A stretch of 52,172 nucleotides of DNA from Deltaproteobacteria bacterium (GCA_016234935.1 JACRNL010000012.1:1-52172); one strand, 5' to 3'; shown: positions 28,107 through 36,883, numbered from the stretch's first letter. Numbers and translations are program-made. Notes: generated by a model from the letters alone, not told the origin.

Positions 28107-28745
28107 CTATCTTCCCCTTTCGTCGTTCCAGATGTATTTGTGAAGCTGAAGCTGAAGACGCGCGCAGAGCCTGTCGCGAAGCATCCATTCGGCGAGCTCC
28201 TTTGGGGCAAGCGCCGGCTGGACGGGCGCGAAGAGCACCTTGGCGGTCTGGCCCCTTACGAACTCTTCAAGGAATTCCTTCGCGAATTCATAGTCCTGCC
28301 GGTCGGCTATTACGAACTTCAGCTCATCCTCCAACGTGATGAACTTCATGTTTTCCATAATAAATGACCCCGCATGACCGCTGGAGGGGCATTTCACGTC
28401 CACTATCTTGACAATACCCGCGTCAAGACAGGATAAATCAATGGTTCCGTTCGTCTCGATGAGAACGCGGAGGCCGTCGTCAAGAAGCCTCTTCGCGAGC
28501 GCCGGCGCTTCGGGCTGGATAAGAGGCTCGCCGCCCGTTATTTCAACAAGCGGGCACCTGTATTTTCCCGCCTCTTGAATAACGGCGTCAACGGACATCT
28601 CCTTGGCGTTGCCATTGGTCCTCGCGTAAGGCGTGTCGCACCAGTTGCAGGCAAGGTTGCAGCCGGACAACCGGACGAACACGCATGGAAGACCGGCGTA
28701 TGTAGATTCGCCCTGTATGCTGAAAAATATTTCCGATATAAGCAT
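28107..28745 (-). CDS. queE: 7-carboxy-7-deazaguanine synthase QueE
   Basis: Radical-SAM enzyme that rearranges carboxytetrahydropterin to 7-carboxy-7-deazaguanine on the way to queuosine. The 212-residue protein starts MLISEIFFSIQGEST, the family start. It carries the cluster-binding CNLACNWC (Cys29, Cys33, Cys36) and the SAM-binding EITGGEPLIQ. A longer frame to 28796 reads through the palindromic repeat upstream and is not used. No other queuosine genes are nearby. The Lon-like protease lies upstream on the same strand. Confidence 0.93.
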   Translation of the reverse strand: MLISEIFFSIQGESTYAGLPCVFVRLSGCNLACNWCDTPYARTNGNAKEMSVDAVIQEAGKYRCPLVEITGGEPLIQPEAPALAKRLLDDGLRVLIETNGTIDLSCLDAGIVKIVDVKCPSSGHAGSFIMENMKFITLEDELKFVIADRQDYEFAKEFLEEFVRGQTAKVLFAPVQPALAPKELAEWMLRDRLCARLQLQLHKYIWNDERGR

Positions 28746-28754
28746 CTGTTTTAT

Positions 28755-28823
28755 CCCAGTGCCACTTTCCATCAACAAGAGTTCCTGCGTATGCAAACGT
28801 TTGCGATGGAAAGTGGTGCTGGG
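28755..28823. repeat. Palindromic repeat family D, copy 1
   Basis: Arms CCCAGTGCCACTTTCCAT (28755-28772) and ATGGAAAGTGGTGCTGGG (28806-28823), with a conserved centre like ACGTTTGCATACGCAGGAAC on the minus strand. Sits between the Lon-like gene and queE, nine bases from the queE start. Other copies are at 32553-32624 and 50023-50096. Confidence 0.88.
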
Positions 28824-28833
28824 CTTCCCTTTG

Positions 28834-31293
28834 TCATTCCTTCTTTTTGCTCTCGCCCTTTGCGTTCCTTGTCTCTTCAGACTTTGCAGATTTGGAAGCG
28901 GCGGGCCTGCCGAATTCTTTGAAACCCTTCGCGAGGGTTAAAAGCCGCTGGGCCGCAAGGTGATTGACCGTCCCCGCGGGAAAGCTCCCGTCAGGGCCTT
29001 TTTCTCCGGCCGGTTTGCCCGTTAATATCTCAAGCCCCTCGTCGACAAACTCGATAGGATATATGGAAAATCTGCCGTCCCTGACGGCGTCAACGACCTC
29101 CTGCCTCAGCATAAGGTTTCGGACGTTTCTTTTCGGAATGATGACGCCCTGCCTTCCCGTGAACCCCTTTGCCTTGCACACGCCGAAAAAGCCTTCTATC
29201 TTCTCGTTGACGCCGCCGATGGGCTGCACCTCTCCCTTCTGATTCATGGAGCCTGTGACGGCCAGTCCCTGATCGATGGGCGCTCCGGACAGGCTTGATA
29301 AAAGGGCGTAGACCTCGGTGCAGGTCGCGCTGTCGCCTTCGATCTCGTCGTAGAGCTGTTCAAAACAGACGGTGGCTGAAAGGGTGAGCGGGAAGCTCTG
29401 CGCGAACCTCTCGCCCAAAAAACTGGTGAGTATCATGAGGCCCTTGTTGTGAATCTTGCCGCTCATCTTCACCTCGCGCTCGATATTCGCGATGCCGAAG
29501 TCCCCCATATAGGAGCGCGCCGTCACCCTCGAAGGCTTTCCGAAGGCGTAATCGCCGGGGTCAAGGACGGCGATGCCGTTTACCTGCCCCACGACCGCGC
29601 CGTCGGTGTCCACCATGATGGTATCCTCCGTTATGTAGTCGCGCAGCTTGTCTTCGATCTTGGAGTTCCGGAAGATCTTTTCGTTAATGGCCTTCTCCAC
29701 GTGAACGGCTGAAACCAGGAATGCGCCCTCGACCTTTGCCCAGTAGCCGGCCTCCACTATGAGGTTCTCTATGTCGTTAAATCGCGCGGACAGCTTTTCC
29801 CTGTCCCCGGCAAGGCGCGCCCCGTATTCGACGACCCGCGTCACGCCGCTCTTCTCAAAGCACATGAGGTCTTCTTCCTTGCAGCGCGTGGAGATGAAAT
29901 AGGCATACTTCTGCATATTGTCAACGCTGCGCGGCATCACGGCGTCAAAGTCGGATTTAACCTTGAAAAGTTTTCTGTACTCGGTATCGAGGTTGTAAAG
30001 CAGGTAGTAGATGAACGGCTCGCCGATGATGACGAGCTTCAGGTTGATCGGAATGGGAGAGGGCTTCAGGGTGGACGTCGAAAGCAGACGGTACTGCTCC
30101 CATACGTCCTCTATGCGCACCTCGCGGTTTTTTATCATCCTCTTTATGGAGTCGTAGACGAAGATGTTGCGCATCATGTCGAGGGCGTTGATTATGAGGT
30201 AGCCCCCGTTCGCCTTGTGCACGGAGCCGGCCTTTATCATGGTGAAGTCGGTGGTAGCCACGCCGAACTGCACGCGGTACTCGATGCGTCCGAAGAGGTT
30301 ATAGTAGGTCGGGTTTGTCTCGAATATGACCGGCGCCCCTCCGGTGTCTTTGTTGTTCACGATGAGGTTGACGCGGTAACGCTCGAAGGTCGGCTCGCGC
30401 TGCTGGAGCCTTAACGGCCCAAGCGCAAGCGGCATCTCCTCCTTGGGCCTGAAGTCGTCTATGTTGACGAGGATGTCTTCCTGCACGGACTTGACGTAGT
30501 CAACGACCGTCGGGAACTTCTTGAATTTGTCGAGTATCTCGTTTATGAGGGGGTTTACGACATACTGAACGACCTCTCTGTCAAGGGAGACTATGCGGCC
30601 CTTGGTCTCCTTTTCGACTACGCGGGCCTCCCGGATGGCGTCGGAAAGCTTTTCCTGGAGTATCCGCATGTCTTCTTCCGCGGCCTTCTTTTTTTCCGGC
30701 GGCAGCTTGTTGAACTCCTCCTGCGACAGGGCTTTGCCGTCCTTTGCCGGGGCCAGCGCGAGCCCGCTTACGGATTTTTTGAGGACAAAGCCCTTTTCCG
30801 CCGCCCTCTGCTCAAGTCTCATGAATATCGAGCGCGTCCTTTCCTGCTGGGCCTCGAAGATCTCGTCGCGGTGCTTCTCGTAGTCCTTGCTCTCGAACAC
30901 CTTCGGTATGTCGCGTTTGAGTATATCCAGAAGCTCGTCCATCTCCCCGACGAGCAAAAAACCCTTGCCCGGCGGCAGGGTTATCGCCATCGGCGAATCC
31001 GGCTCGGCGAAGTTGTAAACGTAGCACCAGTCGTCCGGCACCGGCTCTCCCTTCGCCTTTTTGTCAATGATGCCCTTTACGGTCGTGCTTTTTCCCGTGC
31101 CGCTCTCGCCGAGCACGTAGATGTTGTAGTTGTGGTTCGTGATGCCAAGGCCGAACTCTATGGATTTGAGCGCCCTGTCCTGTCCTATTATCTCCTGCAG
31201 CGTCGGGACCTCTTCCGTGGTCTTGAACTGAAAGACATTCGGGTCGCACTTCCACGAGGCCTCCTCTGGAGCCAGCGGTATTACCTTTGCCAT
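28834..31293 (-). CDS. Lon-like ATP-dependent protease (YcbZ/LonB-related)
   Basis: An 819-residue AAA+ protease. The Walker A motif GESGTGKS is at residues 62-69, followed by an inserted helical domain (about 150-260, rich in charged residues). The Lon-type proteolytic domain is C-terminal (about 560-770), with the catalytic Ser655 in EGDSATCTE and Lys698 in VNEKIEGF. Their 43-residue spacing equals that of E. coli Lon. It lacks the LAN substrate domain of classical Lon, so it belongs to the Lon-like clade with YcbZ. It degrades misfolded or specific proteins; targets are unknown. Confidence 0.93.
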   Translation of the reverse strand: MAKVIPLAPEEASWKCDPNVFQFKTTEEVPTLQEIIGQDRALKSIEFGLGITNHNYNIYVLGESGTGKSTTVKGIIDKKAKGEPVPDDWCYVYNFAEPDSPMAITLPPGKGFLLVGEMDELLDILKRDIPKVFESKDYEKHRDEIFEAQQERTRSIFMRLEQRAAEKGFVLKKSVSGLALAPAKDGKALSQEEFNKLPPEKKKAAEEDMRILQEKLSDAIREARVVEKETKGRIVSLDREVVQYVVNPLINEILDKFKKFPTVVDYVKSVQEDILVNIDDFRPKEEMPLALGPLRLQQREPTFERYRVNLIVNNKDTGGAPVIFETNPTYYNLFGRIEYRVQFGVATTDFTMIKAGSVHKANGGYLIINALDMMRNIFVYDSIKRMIKNREVRIEDVWEQYRLLSTSTLKPSPIPINLKLVIIGEPFIYYLLYNLDTEYRKLFKVKSDFDAVMPRSVDNMQKYAYFISTRCKEEDLMCFEKSGVTRVVEYGARLAGDREKLSARFNDIENLIVEAGYWAKVEGAFLVSAVHVEKAINEKIFRNSKIEDKLRDYITEDTIMVDTDGAVVGQVNGIAVLDPGDYAFGKPSRVTARSYMGDFGIANIEREVKMSGKIHNKGLMILTSFLGERFAQSFPLTLSATVCFEQLYDEIEGDSATCTEVYALLSSLSGAPIDQGLAVTGSMNQKGEVQPIGGVNEKIEGFFGVCKAKGFTGRQGVIIPKRNVRNLMLRQEVVDAVRDGRFSIYPIEFVDEGLEILTGKPAGEKGPDGSFPAGTVNHLAAQRLLTLAKGFKEFGRPAASKSAKSEETRNAKGESKKKE

Positions 31294-31361
31294 AGCACCC
31301 TCCCGGAAATTAAGATATAAATTCCAATGAAAAAGCCGTTTTCACACGCGCCTGTTTTCGA

Positions 31362-31520
31362 TTAGCAGGTTGCTGAAAAACTCAAAATTTATTCAGGCTG
31401 CTCAAAAACGTCCAAATGCGAGGCGTCGAGGAGCGACGAATGAGGCGCACTTTGTTGTGCGCCGCAGTGAGGAGTGACGACGACAACGAAGCAGATGGGC
31501 GTTTTTCAGCAGCCTGTTAG
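31362..31520. repeat. Dispersed palindromic repeat R, copy 2
   Basis: Closely similar to 4785-4945 over its whole length, including the GCGCACTTTGTTGTGCGC hairpin. Ends TTAGCAGGTTGCTGAAAAAC and GTTTTTCAGCAGCCTGTTAG are inverted. It separates the Lon-like and CDF genes. Confidence 0.88.
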
Positions 31521-31526
31521 AACGTA

Positions 31527-32486
31527 TCAGTGCAAATGACCTCTTTCCCTGTGCGTCAGCCGCCGGAGCATGTCGCCGTTATCGCAGCCGCTGCACTCCG
31601 CCTGTAATGTAGTATAGAAGATATGGTGCGATTGGGCAAGCCTCTCATTGACAGCCTCGAATATCTCGGCCATGCGCCGTCTCTGCATCGGCTCGATGTC
31701 TATGTGCGCGCTCAGCGCGTAGACGTTGTGGCAAATGGACCAGATGTGAATGCTGTGCATGCCCATCACGCCTTCGACGGCCTTTATGTCGGCGGCCACG
31801 CGGCTGAGCTCTATTCCCTTTGGCACGCCCTCAAGCAGGATATGCGAGGAGTCCCTCATTATGCCGTACGCGCCGAAGACGATTATCAGGCCGATAAGCA
31901 CGCTGATGAGAGGGTCCGCGAGATACCACCCTGTGTAATAGATTATGACCGCGGCGATTATGACGCCCACGGAGGCCGCCGCGTCGCCGATTACGTGCAG
32001 AAAGGCGCTTTTGACGTTAAGATCGCTCGCGGTATAACGCATCAGCCACATCGCGACGACAAGGTTTGCCGTGAGGCCGACGGCGGCCACTATAAACGTG
32101 CCGACGCTGTCAACCGGCTCCGGCAGAGACAGCCTTCCGTATGCCATGTAGAATATGAAGATGGTGATGAGAATGAGCGAGAGGCTGTTGATGAACGATA
32201 CGAATACCTCGACCCTGTGCAGGCCGAATGTCCTCTTTTCCGTGGGCGGCATCTCGGATATGTGCAGCGCGAACCAGCTCAAAAAGAGGGTAAGGGCGTC
32301 CATGAACACGTGCGCGGCGTCGGACATAAGGGCAAGGCTGTTGAAAAAATAGCCGCCTGCAAGCTCCGCGGCCAGGACGACGCACGTAAGCCCGGTGGAA
32401 ACAAGGAGCCTTCTTTTAAGCAAGGCGTCTGCGCCGCGCCCTGCCGCGTGCGGCGCATCAGTATGTCTGTCCGCATGTTCCATCAT
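31527..32486 (-). CDS. Cation diffusion facilitator (CzcD/ZitB-type metal exporter)
   Basis: A 319-residue inner-membrane proton-coupled exporter of Zn, Co or Cd ions. Six membrane helices occupy about residues 25-215. The metal site motifs are in helix II (SLALMSDAAHVFMD) and helix V (FLHVIGDAAASVG). The cytoplasmic domain (about 220-300) has GMHSIHIWSIC. His-rich ends (MEHADRHTDAPH and RERGHLH) may bind metal. Two adjacent ATG codons begin the frame, and there is no ribosome binding site because a TATAAT lies only 8 bases upstream. Confidence 0.92.
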   Translation of the reverse strand: MMEHADRHTDAPHAAGRGADALLKRRLLVSTGLTCVVLAAELAGGYFFNSLALMSDAAHVFMDALTLFLSWFALHISEMPPTEKRTFGLHRVEVFVSFINSLSLILITIFIFYMAYGRLSLPEPVDSVGTFIVAAVGLTANLVVAMWLMRYTASDLNVKSAFLHVIGDAAASVGVIIAAVIIYYTGWYLADPLISVLIGLIIVFGAYGIMRDSSHILLEGVPKGIELSRVAADIKAVEGVMGMHSIHIWSICHNVYALSAHIDIEPMQRRRMAEIFEAVNERLAQSHHIFYTTLQAECSGCDNGDMLRRLTHRERGHLH

Positions 32487-32494
32487 ATATATAT

Positions 32495-32500
32495 ATTATA
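32495..32500 (-). promoter_or_regulatory. Candidate -10 box of a leaderless CDF transcript
   Basis: TATAAT on the minus strand, 8 bases before the first ATG. Transcription from it would begin at or next to the start codon. No clear -35 box is seen. Confidence 0.35.
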
Positions 32501-32552
32501 CCGAAAATATCATAAAACGCGCGGTTTTTCAGAGATGACCCCTTCCTTTTCT

Positions 32553-32624
32553 CCCCAGCACCACTTTCTTCCGCCGACGTTTGCGTTATGCGCGAACTCT
32601 TAGTAATGGAAAGTGGTGCTGGGG
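32553..32624. repeat. Palindromic repeat family D, copy 2, overlapping the modC 3' end
   Basis: Arms CCCCAGCACCACTTTC (from 32553) and ATGGAAAGTGGTGCTGGGG (32606-32624). Centre ACGTTTGCGTTATGCGCGAA. It encodes the last residues of ModC and supplies its stop codon. Confidence 0.88.
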
Positions 32625-33742
32625 GCAGGGTGGGGAATGACCCAGAGACTTTCTTTTTTCAGCGAAACCCTGATGCGCCTGCCTGCGGCAAGGCCGAGCT
32701 TGCGCACCACGAAGTTCGGAAGCTCCACTTTCAAAGAGGCCCTGCCCCGGCCTATATCGAGAAACAGCGTCTGGGTGGCGCCGCGCGCGGCGGCGGAGGT
32801 TATTACGGCCTCGATGATATTCTCCTCGGCCTTGCCGCTTATGGGCCTGTCCGGCCGGATGATGAGGACCTCTTCGGGCCTTATGCAGAACGTTACGTCA
32901 GAGCCGACGTCAAATTGCGTCTTAGGCCGCGCCCCTTGAAGGGGCTGCATGGGCGCGTGGATGGCGCCGAGTTCCGGACAATGGATGGTAATGCCCTGAG
33001 AACTTCTGGCCGTGACGACGCCGTCGAAAATGTTCTTCACGCCGACAAAGCGCGCGACGTTCCTTGTAGCCGGCATATAGAAGACCTCCTCGCGCGTCCC
33101 GACCTGTTCGATGGCGCCGTTGTTGATGACGCCTATCCGCTCGGCCAGCATGAATGCCTCCTCAAGGTCATGAGTGACCATCACCGTGGTGATGGGATAG
33201 TGCCTGTGAATGGCGCAAAGATCAGCCCTCAATTTTTCCCTGACCTGATAATCAAGGGCTGAAAAAGGCTCGTCAAGGAGCAGCGCCCTCGGCCCGGCCG
33301 CGAGCGTCCTTGCAAGGGCCGTCCTTTGGCGCTGTCCGCCCGACAGTTCATGGGGATAACGCTCCTCAAGGCCGCCGAGCCTCATAAGGGCCAACAGCTC
33401 CTTTACCCTTTTTCCAACCTCCGCGCGCTCGAGATGCGACATGCCGTAGGAGATGTTGCCCGCGACCGTCATATGAGGAAAGAGGGCGTAGTCCTGAAAG
33501 AGATATCCGGCGCGCCTTTCCCTTATCGGGACGTTTACGCGGCCCCTTGAGTCAAAGACGGTCTCTCCGGATATGCTGACCGTGCCTTCATCAGGGGTTA
33601 TGAGCCCGGATATCATCTTGAGTATGAGGCTCTTGCCCGCGCCCGAAGGCCCGAAAAGCACGAAAAGCTCATCCGCAAAGGACAGGGAAGCATCCGCGGT
33701 GAAACCGTTGAACGATTTTTTTAAGTTGAAGCTGAGGCTCAT
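32600..33742 (-). CDS. modC: Molybdate ABC transporter ATP-binding protein
   Basis: A 380-residue ATPase for molybdate import. The Walker A motif is GPSGAGKS, the signature is ELSGGQRQR, the Walker B is RALLLDEPFSAL, and the switch His is in VMVTHDLEEA. A MOP-type regulatory domain fills about 290-360. An in-frame family A repeat (about 264-271, QPLQGARP) lies between the ATPase and MOP parts. The last residues (HPAPSTTFHY) come from the palindromic repeat at 32553. modB lies upstream; modA is not in the window. Confidence 0.92.
   Translation of the reverse strand: MSLSFNLKKSFNGFTADASLSFADELFVLFGPSGAGKSLILKMISGLITPDEGTVSISGETVFDSRGRVNVPIRERRAGYLFQDYALFPHMTVAGNISYGMSHLERAEVGKRVKELLALMRLGGLEERYPHELSGGQRQRTALARTLAAGPRALLLDEPFSALDYQVREKLRADLCAIHRHYPITTVMVTHDLEEAFMLAERIGVINNGAIEQVGTREEVFYMPATRNVARFVGVKNIFDGVVTARSSQGITIHCPELGAIHAPMQPLQGARPKTQFDVGSDVTFCIRPEEVLIIRPDRPISGKAEENIIEAVITSAAARGATQTLFLDIGRGRASLKVELPNFVVRKLGLAAGRRIRVSLKKESLWVIPHPAPSTTFHY
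32929..32951 (-). repeat. In-frame palindromic repeat family A in modC
   Basis: On the minus strand GCAGCCCCTTCAAGGGGCGC encodes QPLQGAR in the linker between the ATPase and MOP domains. Confidence 0.8.
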
Positions 33743-33756
33743 GGATAATGCCCGCT

Positions 33757-33820
33757 TACCTTTTTTAAAAAAAGGTAAGACCCAAAAACTTTAATTCCTG
33801 CTTACGCAGGTTCATGCTCA
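33757..33820. repeat. Intergenic repeat family E, copy 2
   Basis: ACCTTTTTTAAAAAAAGGT hairpin followed by AAAAACTTTAATTCCTGCTT and a GCAGG end. Lies between modC and modB. Confidence 0.65.
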
Positions 33821-33870
33821 ATGTGAGACGCAGGGCAATGGCTGTGGCCTTCACCCGTATGTTTTCAAAC

Positions 33871-33982
33871 TCCGCAAGGCGTTGCAATTTGCCCTTTAAA
33901 AAAACTGCTGAATGAACGGAGAGGCCGAAAGAGGCCGGTATTTTTCCGAATCCGCAAGGCGTTACAATTTGCCCTTTAAAAA
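33871..33982. repeat. Direct repeat of the modB 3' end
   Basis: TCCGCAAGGCGTTGCAATTT with GCCCTTTAAAAA (33871-33902) recurs at 33951-33982 with one change. The second copy includes the last codons and stop of modB. The spacing is 80 bases, as from a small tandem duplication. Confidence 0.75.
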
Positions 33983-34618
33983 CCGGGCGGCGACAAGAAG
34001 CACGGCGAGTGAAAATACGGTGATAATGGCAACGAGGACATTGGCCGTGTGATTGTCTCCGGCGGAGACCGCGTCGTAGATGGCTATCGGCAGCGTCTGC
34101 GTGAGTCCCGGAATATTGCCCGCCACCATCAGCGTCGCGCCGAACTCGCCTGTGGCGCGCGCAAAGGCCATGACCGTGCCTGCGGCGATGCCCCTCCACG
34201 CAAGGGGCAAAGTAATGGTATTCAAGACCTCAAGCTCCGTCTTGCCGAGGAGACGCGCGGCATTTTCAAGGTCTTTGCCGACGGACTCGATGGAGGCGCG
34301 CGCGGGCTTCACGAAAAGCGGAAAAGAGGAAATAAACGCCGCCACAACAGCCCCTTTCCAGGTGAAGACGATATCCAGGCCGAGCGTATCCTCAATGAAC
34401 CTGCCCAGGGGGCCCGACTTTCCAAAGACCGTCAGGATATAGTAGCCCAGGACCGTCGGCGGAATGACGAGCGGCTGCATGATGACGATGTCAAGCAGGG
34501 TCTTGCCGGGAAAGTCCTTTCGCGCCATCAAAAGCGCGACCACAAGGCCGATTGCAGCCGTGAAAAACGTAGCCGTTATCGAGACCTTGATTGTAAGATA
34601 TAAGGGGGAAAGTTCCAT
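33962..34618 (-). CDS. modB: Molybdate ABC transporter permease
   Basis: A 218-residue inner-membrane permease with five to six helices. The ABC-coupling EAA loop is visible as ARLLGKTELEVLNTITLPLAWRG in part, and the substrate-channel segment FARATGEFGATLMVAGNIPG is typical of ModB. It stands directly behind a Moco riboswitch, so it is probably switched off when molybdenum cofactor is plentiful. A 219-base gap with repeats separates it from modC. Confidence 0.92.
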   Translation of the reverse strand: MELSPLYLTIKVSITATFFTAAIGLVVALLMARKDFPGKTLLDIVIMQPLVIPPTVLGYYILTVFGKSGPLGRFIEDTLGLDIVFTWKGAVVAAFISSFPLFVKPARASIESVGKDLENAARLLGKTELEVLNTITLPLAWRGIAAGTVMAFARATGEFGATLMVAGNIPGLTQTLPIAIYDAVSAGDNHTANVLVAIITVFSLAVLLVAARFLKGKL

Positions 34619-34632
34619 ATCTTATCGATTCA

Positions 34633-34790
34633 ACTTGCCTTTTTTGAAAAAAAGGTGCTGCGCACGCTAAAATCTAATAATGATACACCTTAAGCTTTGC
34701 TCACCGCAGGTGCTGCGCACGGCTAAAGCCTGAATACAACCATTCAGCTTTGCTCCGCCGCAGGCGGCCGAAAGACTTTAAAGTTAAAGC
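34633..34790. repeat. Intergenic repeat family E, two adjoining copies
   Basis: GCCTTTTTTGAAAAAAAGGTG, shown here as hairpin CCTTTTTTGAAAAAAAGG, then GCTGCGCACGCTAAAAT. A second unit follows with GGTGCTGCGCACGGCTAAAG and GCCGCAGGCGGCC. It fills the gap between the Moco terminator and modB. Confidence 0.7.
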
Positions 34791-34823
34791 GGCGCCGCTT
34801 TGCGGCGGCTGTTTTTCCAATCA

Positions 34824-34849
34824 AAAAAAAACCAACCTGAAAAGGTTGG
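34824..34849 (-). terminator. Terminator of the Moco riboswitch
   Basis: On the minus strand CCAACCTTTTCAGGTTGG forms a 7-bp stem and is followed by nine T. It stands immediately behind the aptamer, the normal arrangement for transcriptional control. Confidence 0.85.
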
Positions 34850-34858
34850 CAAATGTAT

Positions 34859-34966
34859 CTTCCAACTCTCCTTTCCAAGCGCGGGAGGCACGGCCGTTTC
34901 CAGCCGCACCCTTTCGTCCAACATCCCGTAGCGCATGAGCGCCCTCAGGGAGATTGGCTCGGAGAA
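34859..34966 (-). promoter_or_regulatory. Moco (molybdenum cofactor) riboswitch
   Basis: On the minus strand the conserved blocks occur in order: TCCGAGCCAATCTCCCTGAG, a GCGC hairpin, GAAAGGGTGCGGCTGGAAAC, GGCCGTGCCTCCCGCGC, and GGAAAGGAGA. These match my memory of the Rfam Moco motif. It precedes modB and modC, a known target class. The hairpin GCGCTCATGCGC is the P3-like arm, which is present in Moco-type rather than tungsten-cofactor-type members. Confidence 0.85.
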
Positions 34967-35021
34967 TTTGCTATATTTGGTTTTCTATAAATTTTATACC
35001 ACGAACACGCGCCGCGGTCAA

Positions 35022-35215
35022 CCTGCCTTTTTTTGAAAAAAAGGCGCTGCGCACGGCTAAAGCCCAAATACAACCATTTAGCTTTGCTCCCGCGTATGTA
35101 GCCAAAAAACTTTAATTCCTGCTGACGCAGGCTCGTGCACGGGTGCAAACGCTATACACGATGCAAAACAAATTTCCTTCTTTTGAAAAAAAGTGAGACC
35201 AAAAACTTTAATGCC
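35022..35215. repeat. Intergenic repeat family E, copies behind the histidine kinase
   Basis: CCTTTTTTTGAAAAAAAGGC, GCTGCGCACGGCTAAAGC, and twice AAAAACTTTAAT (35107 and 35201). No gene is seen between 34967 and 35229. Confidence 0.65.
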
Positions 35216-35229
35216 CCCTTCGGGATTCC

Positions 35230-36612
35230 TTACACCGGGATGGTGAATGCTATCGTCGCGCCGGCTTCTTTTTCGTGCTCCACCCAAACCTTTCCGCCGT
35301 GCACCTGAACGAAATTTTTCACTATGGACAGCCCAAGCCCTGCCCCTCCGGTCTTTACGCCCTCCCTTGTCTGGTAGAAGGCGTCGAAGATCCTCTCCGC
35401 ATTCTCAGGGGAGATGCCGCTGCCGTCGTCGGACACGCTGAACTTCAGGCTGTCCGCGTTTATCTCCCAGCGCGCGTGCACGGACGACGCCGCGTGCTTG
35501 AAGGCGTTGGATAAAAGGTTGTATATGATCCGCTGGAGCTTGTCGGGATCGGCCTTTATCATCGCCCGACCGATGGCGTTTTCGTCATACGGGATCCCAT
35601 TGACGAAAAGTTTCTTTTCAGCGCTCTCAAAGGGCCTGACGGCCTCTTTCAACGCCGAGGCGAACTGGATATTTTCCTTTTTAATCGTAAGACAGCCGCT
35701 CTTTGCGCGGCTGAAGTCGAGCATGTCCGAGGTCATGCCGCTTATCTTCTGCGCGGCGGAAAAGATGGTGTCGATCTTCTTCTTGACAGGCTCGGTGACG
35801 GCGCCTTCGAGCTGCATCTCCAGCAGTTCCGTATTGGCCATTATCGCGGTCAGAGGGCCGCGTATGTCGTGAATGATGTAGTCAATGTACATCTTGTTGA
35901 TGCTGTCCAGCTCCTTCTGGCGCGTCATGTTGAAGGCGATTCCGAGGAAGTTCCTTATCTCGCCGCTTTCGTCTTTGACGGCGTTTATGGAAAGCAGCAC
36001 CGGCACCTCTACGCCGTCCTTATTGAGGTTTATTATCTCCCCGCGCCAAAAACCCTTTGCCGGGTCAAGTATATCGGCCCACATCTTTTCGTAAAGCTCT
36101 TTTTTGGAGTGCGGCGACTTCAGTATCCGGGGGTTTTTGCCGAGGCATTCGTCTTTTTTGTAGCCGTATGTGTCGAGCCATGCCTGGTTGACGTCTATTA
36201 TAAAGCCCCATTTGTCGGTTACAGCAACGCCGTCGTTTGAGAATCTGAAAATGCGCTGGAACTCATCGGTCAGGATGGCGGGCACCCCGGCGGACTTATC
36301 CAGGCTTACGGTAAGCATGAACGAGTTTATATCGCCAAGGCGGTCTTTCAACGAATAGATGGAAATATAAACGTCAAGCGGCGCGCCGTCGCTTTTGATC
36401 ATGCGCGTTTTAAAGGCGCTGACCGTGCCGGAGGCGCGCGCGGTCTTTAAAAGCCCCCGGTGCTCCTCTTCAGAGCCGGCGGGAAAGAGGAATGTAAAAT
36501 CCCTCCCGCGCGCCTCCTGGTCCGAGCAGCCCAGAAGGGCTTCAAAGGCAGGGCCGAGGCGCAGTATGCGGCCGTCAACGCTTAAACTCAGACTTCCTTC
36601 ACGTTCAACCAT
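35230..36612 (-). CDS. PAS-PAS sensor histidine kinase, apparently cytoplasmic
   Basis: A 460-residue kinase without membrane segments. A first PAS domain (about 5-100), a second PAS-PAC domain (about 115-230, GVAVTDKWGFIIDVNQAW), a HisKA domain with the phospho-acceptor His in IIHDIRGPLTAI (about residue 247), and a HATPase (about 335-460: N-box LLSNAFKHA, G1 DDGSGISPE, G2 GGAGLGLSIV). The signal is unknown. There is no response regulator beside it; the neighbouring upstream gene encodes an XRE-PilZ regulator. Confidence 0.92.
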   Translation of the reverse strand: MVEREGSLSLSVDGRILRLGPAFEALLGCSDQEARGRDFTFLFPAGSEEEHRGLLKTARASGTVSAFKTRMIKSDGAPLDVYISIYSLKDRLGDINSFMLTVSLDKSAGVPAILTDEFQRIFRFSNDGVAVTDKWGFIIDVNQAWLDTYGYKKDECLGKNPRILKSPHSKKELYEKMWADILDPAKGFWRGEIINLNKDGVEVPVLLSINAVKDESGEIRNFLGIAFNMTRQKELDSINKMYIDYIIHDIRGPLTAIMANTELLEMQLEGAVTEPVKKKIDTIFSAAQKISGMTSDMLDFSRAKSGCLTIKKENIQFASALKEAVRPFESAEKKLFVNGIPYDENAIGRAMIKADPDKLQRIIYNLLSNAFKHAASSVHARWEINADSLKFSVSDDGSGISPENAERIFDAFYQTREGVKTGGAGLGLSIVKNFVQVHGGKVWVEHEKEAGATIAFTIPV

Positions 36613-36639
36613 GCCGCCTTGTTAAACTCCCTTTTGACT

Positions 36640-36803
36640 TGCCTTTTTTGAAAAAAAGGTGCTGCGCACGGCTAAAGTCAAAATACAACCCTTTTATCGT
36701 TCCCACGCTCCAGCATCCAGTTGCATTACCTCGCCATATGTGGCCAAAAAACTTTAATTTCTTTTCCTCCCCTCTCCCCTTTGGGAAGAGGGGAGGGTGA
36801 GGC
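36640..36803. repeat. Repeat family E copy and C/T-rich palindrome
   Basis: GCCTTTTTTGAAAAAAAGGT, then GCTGCGCACGGCTAAAG and AAAAACTTTAATTTC. Behind it CCTCCCCTCTCCCCTTTGGG and its inverse form a hairpin at about 36768-36800. No gene is seen between the histidine kinase and the XRE-PilZ gene. Confidence 0.65.
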
Positions 36804-36883
36804 TGATGGCATGGGTTTTTGTCTTTAAACGGAGAGGGGTTCTTAAATAAGCGGCGCATTTCCGGCGCACGGATGGCTGCCGT

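Noticed and set aside
31623-32603. Long plus-strand open frame opposite the CDF exporter
   Set aside because: Antisense shadow, highly charged, no binding site, while the CDF protein has all family motifs.
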